The notes under the pieces are model-generated. The model did no database searches and had not been told where the DNA came from. It saw only the letters and a program-made list of their open reading frames with translations. The position numbers and the translations under genes are program-made. This document shows, piece by piece, positions 27,368 to 36,840 of a stretch of 64,000 nucleotides of DNA. Within the stretch, counting starts at the first letter, position 1. Every line of letters begins with the position of its first letter. Source of the stretch: Crocinitomix catalasitica ATCC 23190 (GTDB taxonomy: Bacteria; Bacteroidota; Bacteroidia; Flavobacteriales_D; Crocinitomicaceae); assembly GCF_000621625.1 (NCBI RefSeq), contig NZ_JHXV01000017.1, forward strand, positions 1 to 64,000. Reading direction: 5' to 3'.

Positions 27368-29140
27368 ATGATCAAATCTATTTTTTTATCGTTGGCGTTA
27401 ATCTCTTTTTCGTTCAACATCTTTTCTTTAACAGTTAATTATTCAGTAAAAATGGAATCTCCGAACAGTCATTATTTTGACGTTGAGATGACCATCTCTG
27501 ATCTTAAATTAAAAACTACCGAAATAAAAATGCCAGTTTGGGCACCAGGATCATATTTAGTTAGAGAATTTGCGAAGAGTATTAACCAAGTAACCGTTCT
27601 AGACGCGTCGGGTAATCCAATCAAAGCTGAAAAAACAGAAAAAAATACTTGGTCAATTGATACAAAAGGTCATCGTCAAATCAAAGTGAAGTATCAAGTT
27701 TATGCATTCGAACTTTCTGTTCGTACAAGTTTCTTGGATGATTCGCACGGTTATATTAATGGCTCAAGTGTTTTTATGTATGTGGCTGGAAATAAAAACA
27801 TCAGTGGAGAATTAGAGATTATACCTCATGCAAGTTTCAAAACTATTTCTACTGCATTGGAAAAAAAATCTAACCGTATTTATGCTTTTAAAAATTATGA
27901 TCATTTAATTGATTGTCCAATTGAAATTGGTAATCATATCGAATTTAGTTTTGATGCAGCAGGTGTACATCATACAGTTGCTATGTATGGCGAAGGAAAT
28001 TTTGACGTTGAGACGCTAAAACGTGACATGTCAAAAATTATTGAATCGGAAACTAAAGTAATGGGAGTTAACCCAAACAAAAACTACTTGTTCATCATTC
28101 ACAACTTAACTGTTCCTTCTGGTGGACTTGAACATGTTAATTCAACTACTTTACAAGTGAATAGATGGACTTATAAAGGTGCTGATTATTTAGATTTTTT
28201 AAGTTTAGTTGCGCATGAATATTTCCATTTATGGAATGTAAAAAGAATGCGACCAAAAGAATTAGGACCTTTTGACTATGACAAAGAAAATTATACTGAC
28301 TTGTTATGGGTTATGGAAGGTTTCACATCGTATTATGACGAATTAATTTTAAGACGTGCAGGTTTCTATTCTGAAGATGATTATCTAAACAAACTATTTG
28401 GTACAATTAATTATGTTGAAAACCAACCAGGAAATAGAGTTCAACCAGTTGCTCACGCTAGTTTTGACGCTTGGATTAAATCTTATCGTCCTAACGAGAA
28501 CAGTGTTAATACTACGATTTCATACTATTCTAAAGGGCAAATTTTAGCTGCCATGTTAGATTTATATATCATCAAGAAATTTGATGCTAAAAAATCTTTA
28601 GATGAGTTTTTACAACAACTTTATCAAGATTTTTATGTAAAGTTAGATGTAGGTTTTACCGAAGAAGAATTTCAAGCGAATTTGGAAAAATTTATAGGTG
28701 AAGAATTGGATTGGTTCTTTGACAAGTATGTTTATGGTACCGATATTATCGATTATGCTGAGTTTTTTAAAACTGTTGGTCTAGATATCATGGATAAAAC
28801 AACAAGTTCAAGTCCGTCATTAGGAATTAGAACATCATCAAGTGAAAATGGATTGGTGATCTCTACAGTTTATCTAAATTCTGCAGCTGAACAACAAGGT
28901 TTAAGCGTAAATGATGAAATTGTAGCGATTAATGGATTTAGAATGAATAGCGAGACTTTCGCTGAGTTTATGGAAAGTATTGAAATTGGCGACGAATTTG
29001 AAATTCTTTTGTCTAGAGATAATATCTTAAAAACTTATACGATTAAAATGGGAGAATCTAAGCGATACCAATATGGCTATGAACCTAACTTTACAGATAA
29101 GTCAATCGAACATTTTCAATATTGGTTAAGAATTGATTAA
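27368..29140 (+). CDS. M61-family metallopeptidase with PDZ domain
   Basis: This is a 590-residue exported peptidase of the M61 (glycyl aminopeptidase) family. A signal peptide at the N-terminus is followed by the beta-rich M61 N-domain. The zinc motif HEYFH is at residues 283-287 in VAHEYFHLWNVKRMRP, followed by MEGFTSYY with the third ligand Glu. A C-terminal PDZ domain (about 475-560) contains LGIRTS..GLVISTVYLNSAAEQQGL. The start at 27368 is chosen because it gives a proper signal peptide and follows the -7 box. The next gene starts at or inside its 3' end. Confidence 0.92.
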   Translation: MIKSIFLSLALISFSFNIFSLTVNYSVKMESPNSHYFDVEMTISDLKLKTTEIKMPVWAPGSYLVREFAKSINQVTVLDASGNPIKAEKTEKNTWSIDTKGHRQIKVKYQVYAFELSVRTSFLDDSHGYINGSSVFMYVAGNKNISGELEIIPHASFKTISTALEKKSNRIYAFKNYDHLIDCPIEIGNHIEFSFDAAGVHHTVAMYGEGNFDVETLKRDMSKIIESETKVMGVNPNKNYLFIIHNLTVPSGGLEHVNSTTLQVNRWTYKGADYLDFLSLVAHEYFHLWNVKRMRPKELGPFDYDKENYTDLLWVMEGFTSYYDELILRRAGFYSEDDYLNKLFGTINYVENQPGNRVQPVAHASFDAWIKSYRPNENSVNTTISYYSKGQILAAMLDLYIIKKFDAKKSLDEFLQQLYQDFYVKLDVGFTEEEFQANLEKFIGEELDWFFDKYVYGTDIIDYAEFFKTVGLDIMDKTTSSSPSLGIRTSSSENGLVISTVYLNSAAEQQGLSVNDEIVAINGFRMNSETFAEFMESIEIGDEFEILLSRDNILKTYTIKMGESKRYQYGYEPNFTDKSIEHFQYWLRID

Positions 29141-29147
29141 TAAAAAC

Positions 29148-31049
29148 GTGGGTACACTTAAAAGTCTGATTCCTAATTATTTTTTAAAGTTTCTATTAAA
29201 GATACTTTCGTTAGCTGTGATTTTTACTTTGTGTAGAATCCTATTTTTATTGTTTAACAACAACCTTTTTCCTGTTGTTTATTTTACAGATTTTTTAGCC
29301 GGGTTTTGGTTCGACTTAGTGACTGCAGCAATCGTATGTTTACCTCTAGTTGCTATTGAGATGTTTCCCAATAAATGGCGAAATTCTAAAGTTTATAAAC
29401 AAATAATATTCTACAGTTTTAATATCATCCTGTTCTTAACAGTTTTGATGAATCTGATTGACATCGAATATTTTCGGCACACCTCTTCCCGATCGACGAG
29501 TTCGTTATTTAAAATGTTAGGATTCGGCAACGATTTGTCTCAACAATTACCTGGTTTTTTAAGCGAATTTTGGTATTTGCTGATCTTTTTGGTACTCATT
29601 CAAATTCTCGGTATTTTCATATACAAAAGAATAACTCGATTAAAAGATGATAGTTCTGAGGTTTCGTGGATTAAACAAATCGTGTTTTTTCTCTTGTCAG
29701 CAACCATTTGTGTACTAATTGGCCGTGGAGGCGTTGGTTTGAAACCAATAGCTGCTCCTAACGCTGCAAAGTATACCATTGATCAAAATGTACAACTCAT
29801 TCTGAACTCAGCTTTTACCGTAATAAAAACATGGGGAGATGTTAGTCTTGACGAGAAGAATTACTTCTCAGAAAAAGAACTTCGAGAACGGTTTACACCT
29901 ATTCATAACGAAGAACCCATTGCCGTTTTAGACAAACCGAATATTGTATTGATTTTATTGGAGAGTTTTTCTGTCGAATATATATCAAGCATTAACGGAG
30001 AAGAAGCGCAATACACACCATTTTTAGATAGCCTAATTGATGAAGGATTGGTTTTTACCAATTGTTATGCCAACGGTAAAAAATCAGTGGACGCAGCTCC
30101 GTCTATCATTTCTTCTATTCCGAAGTTGATGGAAATCGAATATTTAACATCCTCTTATGCTGCCAACACTATATCCTCACTACCTAAAATATTAAAAGAA
30201 CAAGGCTATTCAAGTGGATTTTATCATTCTGCAACCAATGGTTCTATGAATTTTGATGTCTTTTCTGAAGTGAGTGGATTTGATAAATATTATGGTCGAA
30301 GTGAATATAATAATGAAGCTGATTTTGACGGTACTTGGGGGATTTTTGATGAACCATTTTTAGAATGGTCTGTTGATCAAATATCGGCCATGAAAAAACC
30401 ATTCTTTTCAACCATATTTACAATATCATCTCACCCTCCCTATACCATACCCGAAAAATACGGAGATAAATTTAGTAAAGGGCCAACCCAAATGCACGAC
30501 GCTGTTCGCTACGCTGATCATTCATTAGCTCAATTTTTTCAAAAAGCAAAAGAAAAGGATTGGTATGACAATACTTTATTTGTCATTGTTGCTGATCATA
30601 CACCAGCCTCTAGTACGCCAATTTATTATAAGGAAATGGGGAATATGCATATACCACTTGTATTTTTTCATCCCAATCAAGATTTCTTTAAAGGGAGAAA
30701 TGATAAAATTGTAAGTCAGGCAGATATTATGCCTTCCCTTTTATCAATAATAGGTTATCAAAATCCTTATTTTGCCTTTGGAAATTCAGTTTTCTCAAAA
30801 CAACCTGGATATAGCGCAAGTTTTATAGGCGATCGATTTTTATATTTTGGAACTTTTGAAAACGAACATTATTTACTAACTTTCCAAAACGAGGAGGTTT
30901 TAAGTCTCTATAGTTTAGATGACGCCCTGCAAACATTAAATTTAGCAGGCAATAAAACAGCTGCAAGAGTTGAATTAACAGACCAGCTCAAAGCATTGAT
31001 TCAAACATATAACCATTCGTTAATCAATAACGAAATGACAATAAAATAG
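29148..31049 (+). CDS. LTA-synthase-like membrane sulfatase-fold enzyme
   Basis: This protein of about 633 residues has five predicted membrane helices in the first ~200 residues and an alkaline-phosphatase/sulfatase-fold domain behind them. Motifs are NIVLILLESFSVEY (metal-binding Glu), NGKKSVDAAPSIISSIP with a Ser at the nucleophile position (Thr in LtaS), WGIFDEPF, and ADHTPASS (metal-binding Asp-His). LtaS-family enzymes move glycerophosphate or phosphoethanolamine from phospholipid to a glycan or lipid. Starts are GTG 29148 or TTG 29133, the latter overlapping the M61 stop by 8 nt. A DAG-kinase-like gene follows after one base, which fits an enzyme that releases diacylglycerol. Confidence 0.87.
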   Translation: MGTLKSLIPNYFLKFLLKILSLAVIFTLCRILFLLFNNNLFPVVYFTDFLAGFWFDLVTAAIVCLPLVAIEMFPNKWRNSKVYKQIIFYSFNIILFLTVLMNLIDIEYFRHTSSRSTSSLFKMLGFGNDLSQQLPGFLSEFWYLLIFLVLIQILGIFIYKRITRLKDDSSEVSWIKQIVFFLLSATICVLIGRGGVGLKPIAAPNAAKYTIDQNVQLILNSAFTVIKTWGDVSLDEKNYFSEKELRERFTPIHNEEPIAVLDKPNIVLILLESFSVEYISSINGEEAQYTPFLDSLIDEGLVFTNCYANGKKSVDAAPSIISSIPKLMEIEYLTSSYAANTISSLPKILKEQGYSSGFYHSATNGSMNFDVFSEVSGFDKYYGRSEYNNEADFDGTWGIFDEPFLEWSVDQISAMKKPFFSTIFTISSHPPYTIPEKYGDKFSKGPTQMHDAVRYADHSLAQFFQKAKEKDWYDNTLFVIVADHTPASSTPIYYKEMGNMHIPLVFFHPNQDFFKGRNDKIVSQADIMPSLLSIIGYQNPYFAFGNSVFSKQPGYSASFIGDRFLYFGTFENEHYLLTFQNEEVLSLYSLDDALQTLNLAGNKTAARVELTDQLKALIQTYNHSLINNEMTIK

Positions 31050-31050
31050 C

Positions 31051-31935
31051 GTGACCGAAAGTAAGAGGCATATTCTTTTTATAATCAATCCAATTTCTGG
31101 AGTTGGTAAAAAGAATGTTATTCCTCCACTTATCGAACGTTATATAGATAGCGCAAAATTTAATTGGGAGATCCGATATACCGAATATCGCAATCACGGA
31201 TTTGAAATTGCGAATATCGAAAAAGTGAATTTTGATGCTATTATCGCTGTTGGAGGTGACGGATCAGTGAATGAAATTGGTCGGGCTTTAATCCATACTA
31301 ATTGTGCCTTAGGTATTATACCAAGTGGTTCAGGCAATGGAATTGCAAGACATTTAGACATCCCTTTAAACTTTAGTGCGGCCATTCGTCAAATCAACGG
31401 ATTTGAACCAATGCGTATTGACACTGGCTTGGTGAATAAAAAAGTGTTTATTGGTATTTGTGGTTTTGGTTTAGATGCGCATATAGCTTCAAAATTTGAA
31501 GCGCATGCAAAACGAGGATTCTTAACTTACGCCAAGCTTGTATTAAAAGAGTTTAGCAGTTTCAAACCACAGCAATTCCAGATAAAAATTGAAGATACTA
31601 TTCAAAAAAATCATGGTATATTGTGCACCATTGCCAATTCATCACAATTCGGTAATGGCTTTACGATTTCACCAAAATCAGACCTACAAGATGGGAAATT
31701 TGAAATCGTTTTTATTGAACAGTTTAAAGTATTAAAGGGGTTCGACTTGGCCTATAAATTCTTCACTAAATCTATCCATAAATCAACTAAGTTTAAAAGC
31801 TTATCATTTACTGATAGTATAGAACTGAACATAGAGAATACGGAAATAATAGATTACCATATTGACGGTGAATCTAACCACTCTAAAGGTCCATTCACTA
31901 TTGAAATTCAACCACTAAGCTTGTCTATTTTATAG
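31051..31935 (+). CDS. Diacylglycerol-kinase-family lipid kinase
   Basis: This is a 294-residue cytoplasmic or membrane-peripheral lipid kinase of the DagK/YegS/sphingosine-kinase catalytic family. N-terminal NPISGVGKK is followed by the nucleotide-binding GGDGSVNE at residues 68-75, then IPSGSGNGIARHL and, near the end, HIDGE (as YHIDGESN). It starts with GTG one base after the stop of the LTA-synthase-like gene, so translation is probably coupled. Phosphorylation of diacylglycerol to phosphatidate is the likely reaction; a sphingoid substrate cannot be excluded. Confidence 0.9.
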   Translation: MTESKRHILFIINPISGVGKKNVIPPLIERYIDSAKFNWEIRYTEYRNHGFEIANIEKVNFDAIIAVGGDGSVNEIGRALIHTNCALGIIPSGSGNGIARHLDIPLNFSAAIRQINGFEPMRIDTGLVNKKVFIGICGFGLDAHIASKFEAHAKRGFLTYAKLVLKEFSSFKPQQFQIKIEDTIQKNHGILCTIANSSQFGNGFTISPKSDLQDGKFEIVFIEQFKVLKGFDLAYKFFTKSIHKSTKFKSLSFTDSIELNIENTEIIDYHIDGESNHSKGPFTIEIQPLSLSIL

Positions 31936-32027
31936 CTTATTTTCTTTCTTCTTTCAAGATAGAATTGTAACTTTTGTTCATCTCATTTGTTTTAGCTTCC
32001 AAACGAACCTATCTTAATCTATCACTT

Positions 32028-32924
32028 ATGAAAAAAGTTAATCTAATCCTATTCATTTTATTTCTTGGGTTAAATTTAAATGGACAAGAACGTCTATTTA
32101 ACATGAATAATTCCATGAGTTTTTCGAATAATCCAGCAAGAACAGGCATGTCACCTGCTACACAAATAAATTATGGTTTGGGGATGTATGACCTGAATTC
32201 TAGTTTCCGTAAATTCAATCAATTGTTAAACTTTGATACTTATATTCCTAAAATTAAAGGTGGAGTTGGTTTGGAAATAGGAACATTTAATGCTGGAAAA
32301 GATTTCTTAAATGCGCAAACTTTTATCGTTACCTACGCATACCCAATCATAAATAAAACCAATACTTTACTCTCTGTAGGAGCAGGTTTAGGAATGAATA
32401 GAAACAAAACTGATTTCACCGAATTAGTATTCGGTGAAATCAATCATATAGTGAGTGAACGATACCACATGAGAGCTAATTATGGATTTCATTTTTCATA
32501 TAAATCTATATTTATTGAAGGTAGTCAGTCGTTTTACAAAAGAATAAGTTATACACCTAGCGAACTTGATTATAGTGCATTAACACGCCTTCAAATAGGA
32601 CATACTTTAACTCCATTCAAGAATAAAAACTTGAAATTCTCCAATGCTTTACAATTCATGACTGAGAACGGGTTCTACAATATTAATTGGGGCTTAAACT
32701 TCAATACATCACGATTTGCAATTGGCGGAAACATCAATTTTTTATACGATTATATGGCCAATGCAGCTGTTCGACTTGGACCGGTTTGGATTCGATATGC
32801 TTATCAATTCAGCTCAAGTCCATTGACTTACGCCAACCACTCAGATCACGAGATTGCTTTAAAATACATTTTCAAAAAACCTATGAATCCACTTTTAAAG
32901 AAGTTCGATCAGTTTTTATTCTAA
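32028..32924 (+). CDS. PorP/SprF-family T9SS outer-membrane protein
   Basis: This protein of about 298 residues has a signal peptide (MKKVNLILFILFLGLNLNGQ) and a beta-barrel-like remainder with alternating aromatic strands. The early NPARTG motif after the start of the mature chain and the ~300-residue length fit the PorP/SprF family. These outer-membrane proteins accompany T9SS substrates with type B sorting signals and help anchor them. No type B substrate gene lies next to it. The ATG at 32028 is chosen over an upstream in-frame ATG since it begins the signal peptide. It ends 12 nt from the convergent lgt. Confidence 0.75.
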   Translation: MKKVNLILFILFLGLNLNGQERLFNMNNSMSFSNNPARTGMSPATQINYGLGMYDLNSSFRKFNQLLNFDTYIPKIKGGVGLEIGTFNAGKDFLNAQTFIVTYAYPIINKTNTLLSVGAGLGMNRNKTDFTELVFGEINHIVSERYHMRANYGFHFSYKSIFIEGSQSFYKRISYTPSELDYSALTRLQIGHTLTPFKNKNLKFSNALQFMTENGFYNINWGLNFNTSRFAIGGNINFLYDYMANAAVRLGPVWIRYAYQFSSSPLTYANHSDHEIALKYIFKKPMNPLLKKFDQFLF

Positions 32925-32936
32925 GTAGAAGAAGCG

Positions 32937-33854
32937 TTAAAGTATTTTCTTTTTATTGATTTCAAAACTCTTGAAGTTTCTCAAAAGGAAATAAAACCCA
33001 ACCAAAACAAGTGGAATACTTAACCATTGCCCCATATTTAAATTGAGTAATAGCTCACCGTTATCTGCACCACCTTGACTTTCTTTTGTGAATTCGATAA
33101 TAAATCGCGCAGAAAATAATAGGATAAAGAATAAGCCGAATAAGAACCCTTTGATTTGTCCAGCATTTGTTTTCCAGTAGATAAAGTAAACAACCAAGAA
33201 AATAAATAGGTATGCTATTGCTTCATACAATTGAGAAGGATGTCTATTCGGTAAAGTATTTACTAAATCAACATACAATGGATCATTCGCTATTTTATTA
33301 AAAGCATCATGAAGATTATCCGTATTTGTAATTTTCATAGCTTGCCAACCTGGAATTTCGTGTCGTAAAAATTTAAAACCGTATTCAGTTAATGTGGGTT
33401 TCCCTACAATTTCATGATTAAATAAGTTACCTATACGAATGAAAAATGTTGCTAATGCAGACGGAACAACTAATCGATCCAATGTCCAGAACATTGATCT
33501 TTTTGATACTTTTTTAGAGAAAAAATAAGTGGCAATTAAAATACCAAGAACACCTCCGTGACTAGCTAATCCGCCTTCCCATATTTTAAGTATCTCAATC
33601 GGGTTTGCTAAATAATAACTTGGTTCGTAAAATAAACAATGGCCCAATCTTGCACCCAAAACACCACCTAAAAGTGTATAAACAAGAATTTTGTCCATCC
33701 ATTCGTCTGGAACATCTTCTGATTTAAACATTTTCGATAAAATTTTATAGCCTATTATAAAACTAATAGCCCATAAAAGTCCATACCAAACTGGCATTTT
33801 TAAAGAAGGTATCACTCTAGGCTCAAAATTCCAAATTATCTCTAATAAAGTCAC
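32937..33854 (-). CDS. lgt: Prolipoprotein diacylglyceryl transferase
   Basis: This is a multi-pass inner-membrane enzyme of about 305 residues that transfers diacylglyceryl from phosphatidylglycerol to the lipobox Cys of prolipoproteins. Hallmarks are VLGARLGHCLFYEP, KIWEGGLASHGGVLG, RIGNLFNHEIVG (the Lgt signature) and HPSQLYEA. About seven membrane helices are visible. I chose the GTG at 33854, giving MTLLEIIWNFEPRV, since Lgt proteins of this phylum begin a few residues before the WN motif; a TTG at 33881 would add nine residues. The window encodes several lipoproteins that need it. Confidence 0.95.
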   Translation of the reverse strand: MTLLEIIWNFEPRVIPSLKMPVWYGLLWAISFIIGYKILSKMFKSEDVPDEWMDKILVYTLLGGVLGARLGHCLFYEPSYYLANPIEILKIWEGGLASHGGVLGILIATYFFSKKVSKRSMFWTLDRLVVPSALATFFIRIGNLFNHEIVGKPTLTEYGFKFLRHEIPGWQAMKITNTDNLHDAFNKIANDPLYVDLVNTLPNRHPSQLYEAIAYLFIFLVVYFIYWKTNAGQIKGFLFGLFFILLFSARFIIEFTKESQGGADNGELLLNLNMGQWLSIPLVLVGFYFLLRNFKSFEINKKKIL

Positions 33855-33995
33855 GCTTATTTTTTTTGCTAAATTAATCAATATCTCACTATGAATTTAG
33901 TAATTGTTGAAAAACCGTTAAAGTTTAACCTAAGATTTTATGCTATTTCACATAAAAAAGTTAACCTTTGTAAGTGTATTAAAAAGTCAAAAAAT

Positions 33996-35069
33996 ATGTC
34001 AACTAAATATAATTTCGGAGCTGGTCCTTGTATTTTGCCTCAGGAAGTTTTCAAAGAAGCATCAAATGCAGTTTTAAATTTTAACGGCCTATCAATTTTA
34101 GAGGTTTCTCATAGAAGTCCTGAATTTGTTGCGGTAATGGATGAAGCCATCGCATTGGTTAAAGAAGTATTAAATGTACCTGCTGGTTATAGCGTCATGT
34201 TTTTACAAGGCGGTGCAAGCTTAGGTTTTTTAATCTCGGCATTAAACATGTCTGGAAAAAACAAAAAAGCAGCGTATATCAATACTGGAACATGGTCTTC
34301 TAAAGCAATAAAAGAAGCAAAGAATGCCGGTCTAGAAGTTGTTGAAATTGGCAGTTCTGAGGATAAAAACTTTAATTATATCCCTAAAGATTTAACGATA
34401 CCAAATGATTGTGATTTTTTACATTTCACATCGAATAATACAATATTTGGGACACAATTTAAGGCATTTCCAAAAGGAGACATTCCTTTAGTATGTGATA
34501 TGTCTTCTGATATCTTCTCTCAAGAAATTAATGTCGCTGATTTTGATATTATTTATGCTGGCGCTCAAAAGAATTTAGGTCCAGCTGGAGCAACATTATT
34601 CATTGTTAAAGAATCTATTTTAGGGAATTCAACAGCTGAATGGTTGCCAACTTATTTAAATCTTAAAACACATCACGATAAGGAGTCAATGTTCAATACG
34701 CCTCCTGTATTCTCAATTTATGTTTCGATGTTAAACTTGAGACACTTAAAGCAAAACGGTGGTGTACCAGCTATTGAGAAAATAAATATTGAAAAAGCAA
34801 ACATATTATATACTGAAATTGACGTGAACCCTCTTTTTGAAGGAGCTACAGCAGTTGAAGATAGATCGAATATGAACGTTACTTTCAAATTAAAAAATGA
34901 AAGCTTAACAGATGCATTTAATAAAGCATGGAATGAGGCAGGTATTGTAGGATTAAAAGGTCACAGATCTGTAGGCGGATATCGTGCTTCAATATATAAT
35001 GCCCTTCCATTATCTTCAGTTCAAGTATTGGTTAACTTAATGCGAGATTTCGCAAAAGCAAATTCTTAA
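33996..35069 (+). CDS. serC: Phosphoserine aminotransferase
   Basis: This is a 357-residue PLP enzyme that converts 3-phosphohydroxypyruvate to phosphoserine in serine synthesis and acts in the same way for pyridoxine precursors. Signature parts are NFGAGPCILPQEV, LEVSHRS, FLQGGASLGF, FTSNNTIFGTQF and AGAQKNLGPAG with the PLP Lys192, then HRSVGGYRASIYNALP. The ATG at 33996 gives the typical N-terminus; the open frame upstream is not needed. It is the first gene of serC-serA-rpe, with a 3-nt gap to serA. It is divergent from lgt. Confidence 0.97.
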   Translation: MSTKYNFGAGPCILPQEVFKEASNAVLNFNGLSILEVSHRSPEFVAVMDEAIALVKEVLNVPAGYSVMFLQGGASLGFLISALNMSGKNKKAAYINTGTWSSKAIKEAKNAGLEVVEIGSSEDKNFNYIPKDLTIPNDCDFLHFTSNNTIFGTQFKAFPKGDIPLVCDMSSDIFSQEINVADFDIIYAGAQKNLGPAGATLFIVKESILGNSTAEWLPTYLNLKTHHDKESMFNTPPVFSIYVSMLNLRHLKQNGGVPAIEKINIEKANILYTEIDVNPLFEGATAVEDRSNMNVTFKLKNESLTDAFNKAWNEAGIVGLKGHRSVGGYRASIYNALPLSSVQVLVNLMRDFAKANS

Positions 35070-35072
35070 AAA

Positions 35073-36032
35073 ATGAAAATTCTAGCAAACGACGGTATTG
35101 CGCCAGAAGGTGTTTTATTATTAGAAAAAAATGGTTTTACAGTGAGTACAGTAAATGTACCACAAGACCAACTTATTGAAACCATTCAAAAAGAAAATTA
35201 CGTAGGATTATTAGTGCGAAGTGCTACTACTGCTCGTCAAGATTTAATTGATGCTTGCCCGAACCTTAAATTAATCGGTCGTGGTGGGGTTGGTATGGAT
35301 AATATTGATGTGGATTATGCTAAATCTAAAGGTTTACATGTAATTAATACTCCTGCTGCATCGTCGCAATCTGTTGCAGAAATGGTAATGGGGAATTTAT
35401 TTTCATTATCAAGATCGCTTTATAATTCACATTTATTAATGCCACAAAGCGGTGATAGTGAATTCAAAGCTTTAAAAAAGAAATACGGTAAAGGTCAAGA
35501 ATTAAGAGGTAAGACTTTAGGTATTGTTGGTTTTGGTAGAATTGGAAAAGCACTTGCTGCTTATGCTTTAGGTGTTGGAATGAAGGTTATTGCTGTTGAT
35601 ACACAAACGAATCCAGTTCTTATCCCTATTAAGATTGAAGGCCTCGCAGAAATCAATGCAACTGTTCAACCTACAAATAAATTAGCGGACGTTATTGGCG
35701 ACATGGATTATATTAGTCTGCACGTGCCAAAACAAAAAGATAATTCGGCAGTGATTGACGCAGATATGATCTCTAAAATGAAAGATGGAGTAATATTAGT
35801 GAATGCTGCTAGAGGTGGTGTTGTTGATGAGAGCGCTCTTATTTCAGCATTATCGTCAGGTAAAATCAGAGCGGCAGGTTTAGATGTTTTCGAGAACGAA
35901 CCTAATCCTAGAAAAGATATCCTTCAACATGAAAATATTGCGAGTACACCTCATATTGGAGCAGCTACTCAAGAAGCACAAACAAGAATTGGAATTGAAT
36001 TAGCAGAACAAATTATAAATCTATTAAAATAA
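35073..36032 (+). CDS. serA: D-3-phosphoglycerate dehydrogenase, short form
   Basis: This is a 319-residue D-2-hydroxyacid dehydrogenase. The Rossmann motif GFGRIGKA (VGFGRIG) lies in the middle of the chain. Catalytic residues are Arg in NAARGGVVDE, Glu in FENEPNP and His in TPHIGAAT. It lacks the C-terminal ACT domain that gives serine feedback in the long form, as is common in Bacteroidota. Its position directly after serC (3-nt gap) makes the first step of serine synthesis the natural assignment. rpe follows 4 nt downstream. Confidence 0.93.
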   Translation: MKILANDGIAPEGVLLLEKNGFTVSTVNVPQDQLIETIQKENYVGLLVRSATTARQDLIDACPNLKLIGRGGVGMDNIDVDYAKSKGLHVINTPAASSQSVAEMVMGNLFSLSRSLYNSHLLMPQSGDSEFKALKKKYGKGQELRGKTLGIVGFGRIGKALAAYALGVGMKVIAVDTQTNPVLIPIKIEGLAEINATVQPTNKLADVIGDMDYISLHVPKQKDNSAVIDADMISKMKDGVILVNAARGGVVDESALISALSSGKIRAAGLDVFENEPNPRKDILQHENIASTPHIGAATQEAQTRIGIELAEQIINLLK

Positions 36033-36036
36033 CAGT

Positions 36037-36684
36037 ATGACAATTGTATCTCCTTCACTTTTAGCTTCCGATTTTGCAAATTTGCAAAGCGAGGTAGAAA
36101 TGATTAACAATAGTAATGCAGATTGGTTCCACGTAGATGTGATGGATGGCAACTTTGTTCCTAATTTATCATTTGGTTTACCAGCTGTTAAAGCTGTAGC
36201 TAAACATGCTAAAAAACCTTTAGATATACATTTGATGATTCAAAATCCAGATCTATATATCGATGCTTTTAAAGATGCTGGAGCGGATTATTTGACAGTA
36301 CATTACGAAGCATGTACACATTTACACCGAACAATTAAAGCAATTAAAGCTGCAGGAATGAAAGCTGGTGTTGCTTTGAATCCACATACACCAGTTGAGT
36401 TATTAAACGAAATTATAAATGATTTGGATCTCGTTCTGATTATGTCTGTAAATCCAGGATTTGGTGGTCAAAAATTTATTGAAGCTGCAATCAATAAAAC
36501 TAAAAAATTAAAAGACCTTATCGTAAATAAAGGAGCAAACACGCTAATTGAAATTGACGGAGGTGTGAATGCTGAAACTGGAAAAAAATTAGTTGATGCT
36601 GGAGCCGATGCTTTAGTTGCTGGTAGTTATGTGTTTAACTCTTCGAATCCAAGCGACACAATTGACATCTTGAAAAAATTATAA
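36037..36684 (+). CDS. rpe: Ribulose-phosphate 3-epimerase
   Basis: This is a 215-residue TIM-barrel enzyme that interconverts ribulose 5-phosphate and xylulose 5-phosphate in the pentose phosphate pathway. Motifs are PSLLASDFANL, HVDVMDGNFVPNLSFG (catalytic Asp and metal His), DIHLMIQNP, LIMSVNPGFGGQKFI and IEIDGGVN. The length is standard. It is the last gene of serC-serA-rpe, 4 nt after serA. The 156 bases that follow contain no clear terminator. Confidence 0.97.
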   Translation: MTIVSPSLLASDFANLQSEVEMINNSNADWFHVDVMDGNFVPNLSFGLPAVKAVAKHAKKPLDIHLMIQNPDLYIDAFKDAGADYLTVHYEACTHLHRTIKAIKAAGMKAGVALNPHTPVELLNEIINDLDLVLIMSVNPGFGGQKFIEAAINKTKKLKDLIVNKGANTLIEIDGGVNAETGKKLVDAGADALVAGSYVFNSSNPSDTIDILKKL

Positions 36685-36840
36685 GCCATACGAAAGCAAT
36701 TATTAGAACAATTAATTAACGCTTAAATAATATTGAAATAATCTTCAATTGAAATTTGTTAATTAAAAAACAGTAAAAATCGAAATATAACCTATCCTTT
36801 TGCTTTAATTTGCGTAATAATAGCAAAGAGAAAGATTCAA

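Noticed and set aside
35073-36032. Truncated serA
   Set aside because: All catalytic residues are present and the short form without ACT domain is common in Bacteroidota.
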